From Pelagihabitans sp965238025 (lineage in GTDB: Bacteria; Bacteroidota; Bacteroidia; Flavobacteriales; Flavobacteriaceae): a stretch of 64,000 bases of DNA. The notes under the pieces were generated by a model that saw only the letters and a list, made by a program, of their open reading frames with translations, was not told the origin of the DNA and ran no database searches. The position numbers were made by a program, and so were the translations under genes. The stretch spans positions 2,356,001-2,420,000 of the forward strand of contig OZ250162.1 of the NCBI GenBank assembly GCA_965238025.1, read 5' to 3'. This document shows, piece by piece, positions 7,109-15,481 of the stretch. Every line of letters begins with the position of its first letter. Position 1 is the stretch's first letter.

Positions 7109-8317
7109 TTAATATTTACCCACTACCAGTTTCATATCATTCATTAATTTCTTGTCAATCACCTTAGCGTAAATCTGAGTAGTCTTCAATGATGAATGCC
7201 CAAGCATTTTACTCACAGATTCTATTGGAACTCCATTTGCTAAAGTAACAGTTGTAGCAAAGGTGTGTCTTGATAAATGAAATGTCAGCTTCTTTTCTAT
7301 GTTACAGATTGCAGCTATTTCCTTTAAGTAGGTATTCAGCTTTTGATTACTTATTACTGGAAGTAGCTTGTTTTGATTATTATTTAAAGTAGTATTGTAT
7401 TTGTGAAGTATTTTCTCAGCTACCGGAAGTAAGGGAACACTACTTTTTGTATCGGTTTTTGAGCGATTGATTTTTATCCATTTTTCACCGTTTATATTTA
7501 GAACTATGTGATTGTTAGATAGTTTTTCCACATCTATATAAGATAAACCAGTAAAACAACAGAAAACAAATATATCCCTTACCTGTTCTAATCTTTGTGA
7601 TGGTAATTCGATTTCTTTCAGAATTTTTAGCTCTCTTTCATTTAGTATCTCGCGCTCTACTTTCTTCCATTTTGCTTTCCAATGATAAAAGGGATCTTTG
7701 CTTATCCAATCATTGGCATAGCAGATGCGCATGATTTTTTTTAGGTTGGTTACATATTTAGTGACCGTATTCTGCCCACAGGCTTTTAAGTGCGTTTTTA
7801 TATAATGCTCAAAACGATTGATAAACTTTAAGTCTACATCCTTAACATATATATCCTGGTAGTTATATTCCTTATAAATGAATGTTTTTAAATGTCTCAA
7901 AGTTCGAAGGTGTCTTTGGTAAGCCCCAGATGAGAATTCTCTACCTACTAATTCTGATATTTCCCGATTATGTTCTCCATAGATAATTAATAGTGTTTTA
8001 TGTCTTGAGCTTTTACCTTGGAAAGCGTTTTTTATCATTTGAGATGTGTAGTGCTTACCATCAGCAACATACCTCCCTTGTATTTGATACAATCGGGAGC
8101 GCACATCCTCCAGATACTTGTTCAATTCACGATTGGTAGCTTTGGAGTTTTTGGCACGTCCTGATGAGAAGTTCCAATCATCAGCTTTTATTTTTCGTTT
8201 GACACTTATCTCAGATCGTTTACCTGTTACTGTAATCCTGAGATAAACCAAACACTTACCGGTTTTATCTGGGTTGTTTTTCCTGATATAGAATAGAATT
8301 GAGAAGGAATCATTCAT
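7109..8317 (-). CDS. IntDOT-like tyrosine recombinase (integrase)
   Basis: This 402-aa site-specific recombinase has an N-terminal arm-binding domain (~1-100), a SAM-like core-binding domain (~105-215) and a catalytic domain (~225-402). Catalytic residues visible are K287, H347 and R350 in FHLSRH, H374 in MLGHSS and the nucleophile Y383 in QIYAKV. At the first Arg position it has Ser (TGLSYID, S259), as in the CTnDOT integrase family, so this is normal for the group. It probably integrates and excises the element containing the mobilisation genes. It points away from tRNA-Arg, with its 5' end toward the tRNA 3' end. Confidence 0.92.
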   Translation of the reverse strand: MNDSFSILFYIRKNNPDKTGKCLVYLRITVTGKRSEISVKRKIKADDWNFSSGRAKNSKATNRELNKYLEDVRSRLYQIQGRYVADGKHYTSQMIKNAFQGKSSRHKTLLIIYGEHNREISELVGREFSSGAYQRHLRTLRHLKTFIYKEYNYQDIYVKDVDLKFINRFEHYIKTHLKACGQNTVTKYVTNLKKIMRICYANDWISKDPFYHWKAKWKKVEREILNERELKILKEIELPSQRLEQVRDIFVFCCFTGLSYIDVEKLSNNHIVLNINGEKWIKINRSKTDTKSSVPLLPVAEKILHKYNTTLNNNQNKLLPVISNQKLNTYLKEIAAICNIEKKLTFHLSRHTFATTVTLANGVPIESVSKMLGHSSLKTTQIYAKVIDKKLMNDMKLVVGKY

Positions 8318-8422
8318 TTTTTCAAGCTTTTAGTTAATAAATTCTAACTAACTTTTTGCTTAAAAAACTGACTCTCAATTTTTAACATATTTTCCTCGGT
8401 GTTTTTGCGAATACAAAAAACT

Positions 8423-8454
8423 ACTCACCGAATAACTCACCGAATGGGGTGAGT
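8423..8454. repeat. Tandem ACTCACCGAAT repeats plus inverted half, integrase upstream region
   Basis: ACTCACCGAAT occurs at 8423-8433 and 8435-8445 and is followed directly by GGGGTGAGT (8446-8454), which complements the start of the repeat. It lies 106 nt upstream of the integrase start. Clusters like this are candidates for integrase arm-type sites or a regulator operator. The function is inferred from position. Confidence 0.4.
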
Positions 8455-8487
8455 TCATATGATATCAAACGATATTTGTTAAAATTA

Positions 8488-8523
8488 AAAAGTCCGTAAA
8501 TCATTGATTTACAGACCTTTTTG
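8488..8523 (-). terminator. Terminator downstream of tRNA-Arg
   Basis: An imperfect hairpin with arms GTAAATCA/TGATTTAC, extended by AAAAAG and CTTTTT, lies 22 nt beyond the tRNA 3' end. On the minus strand it is followed by a T-rich run. Confidence 0.6.
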
Positions 8524-8544
8524 AATTTAATTGATAAACCTAAG

Positions 8545-8618
8545 TGACCTCGACAGGATTCAAACCTGTAACCTTCTGAGCCGTAATCAGATGCGCTATT
8601 CAGTTGCGCCACGAGGCC
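8545..8618 (-). tRNA. tRNA-Arg(ACG)
   Basis: This 74-nt tRNA reads on the minus strand. The acceptor stem is GGCCTCG with CGAGGTC (one G-U pair) and discriminator A. The anticodon stem TCTGA/TCAGA encloses loop TTACGGC with anticodon ACG. The T arm is ACAGGTTTGAATCCTGT. CCA is not encoded. Its 3' end faces the integrase, making it a plausible attachment target, but no duplicated 3' tRNA fragment was found in the window. Confidence 0.95.
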
Positions 8619-8642
8619 TTATTTTTCCCCTGAAAGGGGCTG

Positions 8643-8673
8643 CAAATATATTTCTTTTTGTTTTTAACCACAA
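8643..8673 (-). promoter_or_regulatory. Promoter of tRNA-Arg (Bacteroidota type)
   Basis: On the minus strand TATATTTG (8643-8650) matches the -7 consensus TAnnTTTG, with TTG (8671-8673) 20 nt upstream. It lies 24 nt before the tRNA 5' end, with a short CCCC/GGGG hairpin in the leader. Confidence 0.7.
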
Positions 8674-8801
8674 AATAACCACTGGCTAAATAATGTGGAT
8701 TTTTATAACCGCTAAGGTTTTGATAGGGAAAGTACTGTTTTTAAAGACATAACACCTTTATGAGGTGATGGGTAAATGCTTTAGGTACGGTATCTGCATT
8801 A

Positions 8802-8954
8802 TTATCCCAGCGCATTTGTAGTTACAAAATAACGCCAACCGATGATGGCCATCTGAAACTTAGATGCTTTTGAAAGATCCAAACGCTGCTTTGAATAAGA
8901 AGGCAGCAGCACCTTGTTTATCCTGGCCAAAAATTTGAAGAAAGATTTTTTCAT
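8802..8954 (-). CDS. Small conserved 50-aa basic protein
   Basis: The ORF runs from ATG (8954-8952) to TAA (8802-8804). The product begins MKKSFFKFLARINKVLLPSY and ends IGWRYFVTTNALG. It is rich in Lys and Arg with an aromatic C-terminal half. I recognise this pattern from short Flavobacteriaceae proteins, some of which I recall being labelled SsrA-binding protein although far too short for SmpB; that link is from memory. No signal peptide is evident. It stands alone between tRNA-Arg and the antiporter. The function is unknown. Confidence 0.7.
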   Translation of the reverse strand: MKKSFFKFLARINKVLLPSYSKQRLDLSKASKFQMAIIGWRYFVTTNALG

Positions 8955-8997
8955 TTTGGTTGGTTTGCGCAAAGATAACTACTTTGATGTTTAAATG

Positions 8998-9025
8998 ATA
9001 AGACGGCCCAAAAGGGCCGCCTTAT
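8998..9025 (+). terminator. GC-rich hairpin with T-rich 3' side on the plus strand
   Basis: Arms CGGCCC and GGGCCG enclose AAAA and are extended by ATAAG/CTTAT, followed by TTTTAT on the plus strand. It lies 44 nt upstream of the 50-aa minus-strand gene, and no plus-strand gene ends here, so what it terminates is unclear. Confidence 0.5.
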
Positions 9026-9063
9026 TTTATATAGGCCTATATAGAATTGCTTACACCATAGTC

Positions 9064-9177
9064 ATGATTAGTGAGAGCAATAACATCATCAGAATTTTAG
9101 TTAGTGTAATCATATATACGGGGTTTTTAGGTTACCCATACTTGTTTGGTCTAAACAAATATGGTTTGAGTAAATAG
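9064..9177 (+). CDS. Possible 37-aa single-helix membrane peptide
   Basis: ATG 9064 opens a reading frame beginning MISESNNIIRILVSVIIYTG and ending NKYGLSK. It has one central hydrophobic helix and a polar C terminus. A longer version would start inside the hairpin at 8998, which makes that start unlikely. No promoter or ribosome-binding site was recognised and I know no homologue, so it may be chance. The rest of the gap to 9518 is AT-rich and shows nothing recognisable. Confidence 0.2.
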   Translation: MISESNNIIRILVSVIIYTGFLGYPYLFGLNKYGLSK

Positions 9178-9518
9178 TACTCCATAATCGATTATCCAAA
9201 TAAGATATAATTAAAAAGCCCTTATTTCCTAATAAATTGAATGGAATTAACGCGTTTAAATGCAGGGTTGTAATCAAAATAACGATTATTATTTCATATT
9301 TTATAAATTGTCCTTGAGTGAGATTTCATACTGTAATTATTTATAATGATTTTTATTTCGATTTATAATAATCGTAGGGGCTTTTTGAGGTACTTTTAGA
9401 TTTGCAAGGGGAATTTTGCCCTAAAAAATGCATTTTTTTCAACTTCGATCTTTTAACGCCGCAACTTTTCTCTTAAAAGTCAAATTTTTTCAATACGGTT
9501 TTTATGGTACGGTTATGT

Positions 9519-9526
9519 TATATTTG
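9519..9526 (+). promoter_or_regulatory. Probable -7 promoter element of the antiporter gene
   Basis: TATATTTG matches TAnnTTTG and lies 27 nt before the ATG. No clear -33 TTG is visible; T-rich sequence occupies that position. Confidence 0.45.
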
Positions 9527-9552
9527 CCTTTTACGTAGCGCTTCACTAACCA

Positions 9553-10491
9553 ATGCAGAATACCCTTTTTATAATTTTAGGACTTGCCTTTTTAATAGCA
9601 GGTGGTAATTGGTTGTTAAAATCTGCCGTTGCTATTTCCCTTCGACTAAATATCCCAAAAATTGTAGTAGGGATGACTGTGGTCTCTTTTGCAACCTCGG
9701 CACCAGAGTTGATTGTGAGTATAAAATCTGCCTTGGATGGCTTTCCTGATTTGGCCTTGGGTAATGTGGTAGGTTCCAATATTGCCAATTTAGGTTTGGT
9801 ACTTGCTATCACCATTTTACTTAGCCCCATCGATGTAAATAAAAGTTTTTATAAGACCGATTGGCCCATGATGATGCTGGCATCTGTAATGTTCTATGGG
9901 TTTCTTTATTTTGATCGGACACTTGTTCGCTACGAAGGTATTATCATGGTCGTAGCATTGTTCTTATTTATAGTATATCTCTTACGGTTTCAAAAACCCG
10001 CTGTGGTTGACGAAAGCCCTGAAGATGATATTTTGTTGCCTCTTTACAAGACCGTACTGTTTTTAGGTTTGGGGGGTGTGGCACTCTGGGGAGGCTCTGA
10101 ATTGCTTATAAATGGGGCAGTTGGTTTGGCCGAGACCTTTGGCGTTAGCGAGCGTGTTATAGGGGTGACCGTAGTTTCAATTGGCACAAGTATTCCGGAG
10201 CTTGCCGCGTCTATTATTGCAGTGATCAAAAAGGAAAAGGCAATTTCATTGGGCAATCTCATCGGTTCCAACATTTTTAATATTTTGGCCGTATTGGGAA
10301 TAACATCCATAATCACCCCGATTCAATTAATTGACCAGCGTCTTTTGGAAAATGATATTTTCTGGATGTTGGGTATATCCTTTCTTATTCTTCCCCTGGT
10401 ATTTATTCCAAGGGGGTTTCGTTTGGGGTGGCGCGATGGCCTAGTGCTTATAACCTTATATATTACTTTTGTGGTTCTGACCGTTCAATAA
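9553..10491 (+). CDS. Calcium/sodium antiporter (CaCA family, YrbG-like)
   Basis: This 312-aa inner-membrane protein has about ten hydrophobic segments in two homologous halves. Each half carries the ion-binding alpha repeat of cation/Ca2+ exchangers. The first is FATSAPELIVSIKSAL followed by LALGNVVGSNIANLG; the second is IGTSIPELAASIIAVIK followed by ISLGNLIGSNIFNILAVLG. The acidic residues in both PEL motifs are intact. It probably exchanges Ca2+ for Na+. It is transcribed alone and is followed by a terminator shared with glnA on the opposite strand. Confidence 0.92.
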   Translation: MQNTLFIILGLAFLIAGGNWLLKSAVAISLRLNIPKIVVGMTVVSFATSAPELIVSIKSALDGFPDLALGNVVGSNIANLGLVLAITILLSPIDVNKSFYKTDWPMMMLASVMFYGFLYFDRTLVRYEGIIMVVALFLFIVYLLRFQKPAVVDESPEDDILLPLYKTVLFLGLGGVALWGGSELLINGAVGLAETFGVSERVIGVTVVSIGTSIPELAASIIAVIKKEKAISLGNLIGSNIFNILAVLGITSIITPIQLIDQRLLENDIFWMLGISFLILPLVFIPRGFRLGWRDGLVLITLYITFVVLTVQ

Positions 10492-10521
10492 AAAACCGCC
10501 CCACATTGTGGGACGGTTTTT
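10491..10521. terminator. Bidirectional terminator between the antiporter gene and glnA
   Basis: An AAAAACCG arm pairs with CGGTTTTT and CCCACA with TGTGGG, with one C-A mismatch. A/T runs on both sides allow termination of both convergent genes. Confidence 0.8.
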
Positions 10522-10550
10522 CTATAACTACAAATGACGTGATCGGTTGC

Positions 10551-11561
10551 TTATACGTCTGCAGATTTAACAGTTTTGATTATTCTGCCCGCAATCTTGT
10601 AAGGGTCAGCGTTAGAAGCTGGTCTACGATCTTCTAACCAACCTTTCCATCCTTTTTCAACTGTGATAATAGGAATACGAATAGAAGCACCTCTATCTGA
10701 AACCCCGTAAGAGAAATCAGAAACGTGGGCCGTTTCATGTAAACCCGTTAAACGCTGATCATTGAACTCGCCATATACTGAAATATGCTCGGCGGTTACA
10801 GGTCTAAATGCTTCACAGATTTTTTCATAAACTTCTTTTGACCCACAAGTTCTTAAAGTAGTATTAGAGAAATTGGCGTGCATACCCGAACCATTCCAGT
10901 CACCTTTTACCGGTTTTGGATGGTACTCAATATAATAACCATATTTTTCTGTTAATCGGTCTAATAAGTATCTTGCCACCCAAATTTCATCTCCTGCTTT
11001 TTTAGCACCTTTGGCAAAACATTGAAATTCCCATTGTCCGGGAGCAACTTCTTGGTTAATACCTTCAAAGTTCAGTCCGGCCTCAATACATAGGTCGGCA
11101 TGTTCTTCAACAAAATCCCTACCCCAAGTATATCTGCCACCTACCGAACAGTAGTATTTACCTTGAGGACCTGGAAACCCCCCTCGTGGAAAACCAAGCG
11201 GTAAATCGGTCTTAGTGTCCATCAAGAAATATTCTTGTTCAAACCCAAACCAAAAATCACTATCATTATCATCAATAGCAGCTCTTGCATTGGAGGGATG
11301 CGGGGTTCCGTCTGCACTTAAAACTTCTGCCATTACTAAAAAGCCATTCTTTCTAACCGGATCTGGATAAATAGCAACGGGTTTTAATAGACAGTCAGAA
11401 GAACCTCCTGAAGCTTGTTCGGTTGAAGATCCATCAAAAGACCAAATCGGACAATCTTCTAATTTTCCACTAAAATCATTTTCGATTTTAGTTTTACTTC
11501 TCATGTTTTGAGTTGGCTCATGCCCGTCCAACCAGATGTATTCTAATTTTGATTTGCTCAT
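10551..11561 (-). CDS. glnA: Type II (eukaryotic-like) glutamine synthetase
   Basis: This 336-aa glutamine synthetase makes glutamine from glutamate, ammonia and ATP. It is of the short GSII class: YIWLDG at the start, SFDGSSTEQASGGSSDCLLKP near residues 45-65, FGFEQEYFL for the metal-binding Glu residues, and NGSGMHANFS and HETAH in the C-terminal domain. I start it at ATG 11561 (MSKSKLEYIW), the usual family N terminus; an in-frame ATG 12 nt upstream is possible. It is divergent from a type III synthetase, so this organism has two different glutamine synthetases controlled from one intergenic region. Confidence 0.93.
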   Translation of the reverse strand: MSKSKLEYIWLDGHEPTQNMRSKTKIENDFSGKLEDCPIWSFDGSSTEQASGGSSDCLLKPVAIYPDPVRKNGFLVMAEVLSADGTPHPSNARAAIDDNDSDFWFGFEQEYFLMDTKTDLPLGFPRGGFPGPQGKYYCSVGGRYTWGRDFVEEHADLCIEAGLNFEGINQEVAPGQWEFQCFAKGAKKAGDEIWVARYLLDRLTEKYGYYIEYHPKPVKGDWNGSGMHANFSNTTLRTCGSKEVYEKICEAFRPVTAEHISVYGEFNDQRLTGLHETAHVSDFSYGVSDRGASIRIPIITVEKGWKGWLEDRRPASNADPYKIAGRIIKTVKSADV

Positions 11562-11666
11562 AATAGGAATCATTAAAATTTTTAAAAGACAAGCAAAAAT
11601 ATGTCTTTTGAATAATTATACTAATAATCTAGGGGGTAATTATTCACAAAGCACTAATTTTTATTC

Positions 11667-11690
11667 ACACCCCCAAAATTATTGGGGTAT
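11667..11690. promoter_or_regulatory. ACCCC-N10-GGGGT inverted repeat between the two glutamine synthetase genes
   Basis: ACCCC (11669-11673) and GGGGT (11684-11688) form a symmetric site within ACACCCCC...GGGGTAT. A closely similar ACACCCC-N10-GGGTAT lies in the glnK-amtB leader at 42152-42174. TTATTCACA occurs twice just upstream (near 11640 and 11661). A shared nitrogen-control operator is inferred. Confidence 0.45.
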
Positions 11691-11769
11691 TTTGATAGAA
11701 AATTAATTTTTAAAGGATATATTGCCAATTCCATAAAATAATAGATTACCTGAATTAAAGTTTTCGAAG

Positions 11770-13956
11770 ATGTCAAAACAACGATTTAAAGCCATAGCAA
11801 AAAGTAATGATAGGAAACATATTGAAGTAATTGAGACAGGAAGACGTTCAGAACAATTTGCAGTAAATGTATTCAACAATGCACGTATGCTGCAATATTT
11901 GACCAAAGATGCCCTAGCGAGTGTGAAAGGTGCTATTACTTCAGGTTCTAAAATTGATCGAAAAATTGCAGATCAGGTGGCCGAAGCTATGAAAGGTTGG
12001 GCCATAAGTATGGGTGCCACGCACTATACCCACTGGTTTCAACCTTTAACAGGGGCCACCGCCGAAAAACATGACGCATTTTTTGATTTATTGGCAGATG
12101 GCAGGGCACTGGAAAAATTTGGAGGCGGCCAATTGGTGCAACAAGAACCAGATGCGTCCAGCTTTCCAAGCGGAGGCATCCGTAATACTTTTGAAGCCCG
12201 GGGTTATACGGCTTGGGACCCGACTTCTCCGGCATTTGTATATGATACGACCTTGTGCATTCCTACCATATTCGTTTCATACACCGGAGAGGCCCTTGAT
12301 AACAAAGCCCCTTTACTCAGGGCTTTACACGCGGTGGACGATGCGGCGACGGCCGTTGCCAAATATTTCGATAAAAATGTATCCAAAGTACATGCGACTT
12401 TAGGCTTGGAGCAAGAGTATTTTTTAATCGATAAGGCTCTGGCCTATTCCCGCCCGGATATTTTAATGACCGGGAGAACCTTGATCGGACGCCCGGCGGC
12501 GAAAGGGCAACAGTTAGATGATCATTACTTTGGCGTTATTCCGCAACGGGCAATAGGCTTTATGAAGGATTTGGAAAAGGAATGTACCAAATTGGGGATT
12601 CCGGTAAAGACAAGACATAATGAGGTAGCTCCCAACCAATTTGAACTGGCACCGGTTTTTGAGGAAGCCAACTTGGCTGTCGATCACAATTTATTATTGA
12701 TGGATATTATGGAAAAGGTGGCGGATAGGCACTATTTTAAGATATTGTTCCATGAAAAACCCTTTGCCGGTATTAATGGCTCAGGCAAACATAATAACTG
12801 GTCTTTGGCAACAAATACGGGGGTGAACCTGTTAAGCCCCGGTTCAACGCCAATGAAGAACCTACAATTTCTGACCTTTTTTATCAACACGATCAAAGCG
12901 GTGAACACATATGAAGAGCTGCTACGTTCTTCAATTGCCTCGGCGAGTAATGATCACCGTTTGGGAGCTAATGAGGCACCCCCGGCCATATTTTCTATTT
13001 TTGTCGGAGATCAGCTGAATGCGGTTCTCGATGAATTGGAAGGGGTTTCCCAAGGGAAACTTTCTCCAGAAGAAAAAACAGAACTCAAACTAAATGTGGT
13101 GGGTAAGATTCCAGAGATTTTGCTGGATAACACCGACCGCAATCGTACCTCACCTTTTGCTTTTACAGGAAATAAGTTTGAAATGCGCGGGGTTGGCTCC
13201 AAGACCAATAGTGCCAAACCAATGACCATACTTAATACCATTGTCGCCAAACAATTGGTAGCGTTTAAAAAAGAAGTGGATGTATTGGTCGATACTAAAA
13301 ACCTGAAGAAGGATGAAGCTATTTTTAATGTATTGCGAGAATACATCAAGACCTCTAAAAGAATTCGGTTTGATGGGGATGGTTATAGCGAGGCATGGGA
13401 AAAAGAAGCCAAACGACGAAAACTGAGCAATAATAAAACCACGCCCGAAGCATTAAAGGTATTGACCACAAAAGAGAGTTTGGATTTATTCAAATCTATG
13501 GGGGTTATGAGCGAAACGGAGGTACGAGCAAGACAGGAGGTTGAATTGGATACCTATATCCTGAATGTGCAGATAGAAGGACGTGTGTATGACCAATTGG
13601 TTTATAATCATGTGCTACCAGCGACAATAGTTTATCAAAATAAATTAATAAAGAATGTACTTGGCATGAAGGACATTTATGGGGCGGGGCACAAAAAATT
13701 AACAGCACCACAACTTACGATTATTGAGACCATTGCTGAGCATTTGACCGCCTTAAAAGAGGAGATTGATCTTATGGTCAACGCTCGAAAAAAGGCCAAT
13801 AAACTAACCGATAGTCATAAAAAGGCAGCTGCGTATTGCAAGGAAGTAAAACCATATTTTGATGAAATACGGCAGCATTGCGATAAATTGGAGCAGCTTG
13901 TAGACAACCGGATTTGGCCTTTGACCAAATATCAGGAACTGCTGTTTATCAAATAA
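11770..13956 (+). CDS. glnN: Type III glutamine synthetase
   Basis: This 728-aa protein has the length of GSIII, the large hexameric-ring glutamine synthetase first characterised in Bacteroides and cyanobacteria. Visible features are HWFQPLTGATAEKHDAF near residues 81-97, the metal-site block GLEQEYFLID, KTRHNEVAPNQFE, the nucleotide-region FHEKPFAGINGSGKHNNWS, and RNRTSPFAFTGNKFEMR. The long C-terminal helical domain (~550-728) is typical of the class. It starts at ATG 11770. It is divergently transcribed from the type II enzyme; having both is common in Flavobacteriia. Regulation by nitrogen status is likely. Confidence 0.95.
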   Translation: MSKQRFKAIAKSNDRKHIEVIETGRRSEQFAVNVFNNARMLQYLTKDALASVKGAITSGSKIDRKIADQVAEAMKGWAISMGATHYTHWFQPLTGATAEKHDAFFDLLADGRALEKFGGGQLVQQEPDASSFPSGGIRNTFEARGYTAWDPTSPAFVYDTTLCIPTIFVSYTGEALDNKAPLLRALHAVDDAATAVAKYFDKNVSKVHATLGLEQEYFLIDKALAYSRPDILMTGRTLIGRPAAKGQQLDDHYFGVIPQRAIGFMKDLEKECTKLGIPVKTRHNEVAPNQFELAPVFEEANLAVDHNLLLMDIMEKVADRHYFKILFHEKPFAGINGSGKHNNWSLATNTGVNLLSPGSTPMKNLQFLTFFINTIKAVNTYEELLRSSIASASNDHRLGANEAPPAIFSIFVGDQLNAVLDELEGVSQGKLSPEEKTELKLNVVGKIPEILLDNTDRNRTSPFAFTGNKFEMRGVGSKTNSAKPMTILNTIVAKQLVAFKKEVDVLVDTKNLKKDEAIFNVLREYIKTSKRIRFDGDGYSEAWEKEAKRRKLSNNKTTPEALKVLTTKESLDLFKSMGVMSETEVRARQEVELDTYILNVQIEGRVYDQLVYNHVLPATIVYQNKLIKNVLGMKDIYGAGHKKLTAPQLTIIETIAEHLTALKEEIDLMVNARKKANKLTDSHKKAAAYCKEVKPYFDEIRQHCDKLEQLVDNRIWPLTKYQELLFIK

Positions 13957-14106
13957 GAAATTTTAGGTTCTCCCATTCAAGTAAAGGGAAAATATTGAAG
14001 AATGAGTCAGCATGTTCCGACCTTCAAAGTAAGGTTGCTTGTCATGGTCAAACTATTAAATTACCCAAAACCTTGTTTTTGTGAACAGAACTACATCCAA
14101 TTCATT

Positions 14107-14114
14107 TATTTTTG
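14107..14114 (+). promoter_or_regulatory. Probable -7 element of the purM promoter
   Basis: TATTTTTG matches TAnnTTTG, 18 nt before the preferred ATG of purM. A well-spaced -33 TTG is not evident. If correct, the leader is only about 12 nt, and the TTG at 14112 cannot be the start codon. Confidence 0.4.
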
Positions 14115-14132
14115 CCACAAATCTCAAAAAGA

Positions 14133-15311
14133 ATGAGCTCCAATAGCAGTGAGAGGTACAGCCAAAGAGGGGTTTCCGCCTCCAAGGAAGATGTACACAA
14201 CGCAATTAAAAATATTGACAAAGGGCTATATCCAAAGGCATTTTGTAAAATCGTTCCTGATTATTTGACCAATGACGATGCGCATTGCTTGGTAATGCAT
14301 GCTGATGGAGCCGGCACCAAATCTTCGCTGGCGTATATGTACTGGAAAGAGACTGGCGATGTTTCCGTTTGGAAAGGGATTGCCCAGGATGCGCTGATTA
14401 TGAATATAGATGATTTGATTTGCGTAGGGGCAACGGATAATATCTTGTTATCCTCTACCATCGGACGCAATAAAAACCTAATTCCAGGCGAAGTGATATC
14501 CGCAATAATCAATGGTTCTGAGGAGTTGATTGCAGATTTGAGATTGCACGGGATTACGATTCATTCCACAGGTGGCGAAACCGCAGATGTGGGCGATTTG
14601 GTACGGACCATTATTGTAGATTCCACGGTAACCGCTCGAATAAAAAGGGATAAGGTTATAGATAATGCCAATATTAAGGAGGGTGATGTCATCGTAGGAC
14701 TTGCCTCCTTTGGGCAGGCAACCTACGAAACAAGCTATAATGGGGGTATGGGAAGTAATGGACTTACCTCAGCCCGACATGATGTTTTTTCAAAATACCT
14801 GGCCAAAAAGTACCCGGAGAGTTTTGACGCGGCCGTACCGGAATCATTAGTGTATTCTGGGAATACTAAACTCACGGATGCCGTCCCTGAATCTCCCCTG
14901 GATGCCGGCAAATTGGTACTTTCACCAACACGCACCTATGCGCCGATTATCAAAAAGATATTGAACCGTTATGATGCCTCCGATATTCACGGTATGGTAC
15001 ATTGTAGTGGAGGTGCTCAGACCAAAATTCTACACTTTATAGACAACCTTCATGTTATCAAAGACAACCTTTTTCCAATCCCACCCTTATTCAAATTGAT
15101 TCAGGAGCAATCGGGAACAGATTGGAAAGAGATGTACCAGGTCTTCAATTGCGGTCATAGAATGGAGCTTTATGTAAATCCTGAAATCGCCGAGGAACTT
15201 ATTGCTATTTCCGAAAGTTTTAACGTGGCGGCGAAGGTAGTGGGCAGAGTTGAGTCCAGTACTGTTAAAAAGCTTACCATTAGGGGTGACCATGGCACAT
15301 TTGAGTATTGA
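14133..15311 (+). CDS. purM: Phosphoribosylformylglycinamidine cyclo-ligase (AIR synthetase)
   Basis: This ~392-aa PurM of the Bacteroidota type catalyses ATP-dependent ring closure of FGAM to AIR in purine synthesis. SSERYSQRGVSASKEDVHNA at the N terminus contains the expected RGV-type ATP-binding segment. VMHADGAGTKSSLAYM and HSTGGETADVGD are family blocks, and GMVHCSGGAQTK lies in the C-terminal half. I start it at ATG 14133, not the TTG at 14112, because that TTG overlaps a promoter-like TATTTTTG. It is the last core gene before a Rieske-ApbE pair on the same strand; the gap before prfA is filled with unrelated genes. Confidence 0.92.
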   Translation: MSSNSSERYSQRGVSASKEDVHNAIKNIDKGLYPKAFCKIVPDYLTNDDAHCLVMHADGAGTKSSLAYMYWKETGDVSVWKGIAQDALIMNIDDLICVGATDNILLSSTIGRNKNLIPGEVISAIINGSEELIADLRLHGITIHSTGGETADVGDLVRTIIVDSTVTARIKRDKVIDNANIKEGDVIVGLASFGQATYETSYNGGMGSNGLTSARHDVFSKYLAKKYPESFDAAVPESLVYSGNTKLTDAVPESPLDAGKLVLSPTRTYAPIIKKILNRYDASDIHGMVHCSGGAQTKILHFIDNLHVIKDNLFPIPPLFKLIQEQSGTDWKEMYQVFNCGHRMELYVNPEIAEELIAISESFNVAAKVVGRVESSTVKKLTIRGDHGTFEY

Positions 15312-15481
15312 ATAGCATTGTTTTTGCAACCCTACAGGCCAAGGTTTTGATTCATGATGCGCGACCACAGTCCAAATTTTAAGGTTGAAGTGTGATTTAA
15401 GTTCAGCTGCAATAAGTCGAATACCTCATTTTTTTGATACGATTACCTTCTTTTGAGCGTTTCCCTAATAAAGCTGTAGTT

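Noticed and set aside
4715..8545. Duplicated tRNA-Arg 3' end as attachment sites within the window
   Set aside because: I looked for copies of the tRNA 3' segment on the left side of the mobilisation module and found none; the other border is probably outside the window or the target is different.
8421..8612. 63-aa minus-strand reading frame overlapping tRNA-Arg
   Set aside because: It is read through the tRNA gene and its terminator; a shadow with no coding character.
12071..12403. 110-aa frame inside the type III glutamine synthetase gene
   Set aside because: Out-of-frame shadow of a well-conserved gene.
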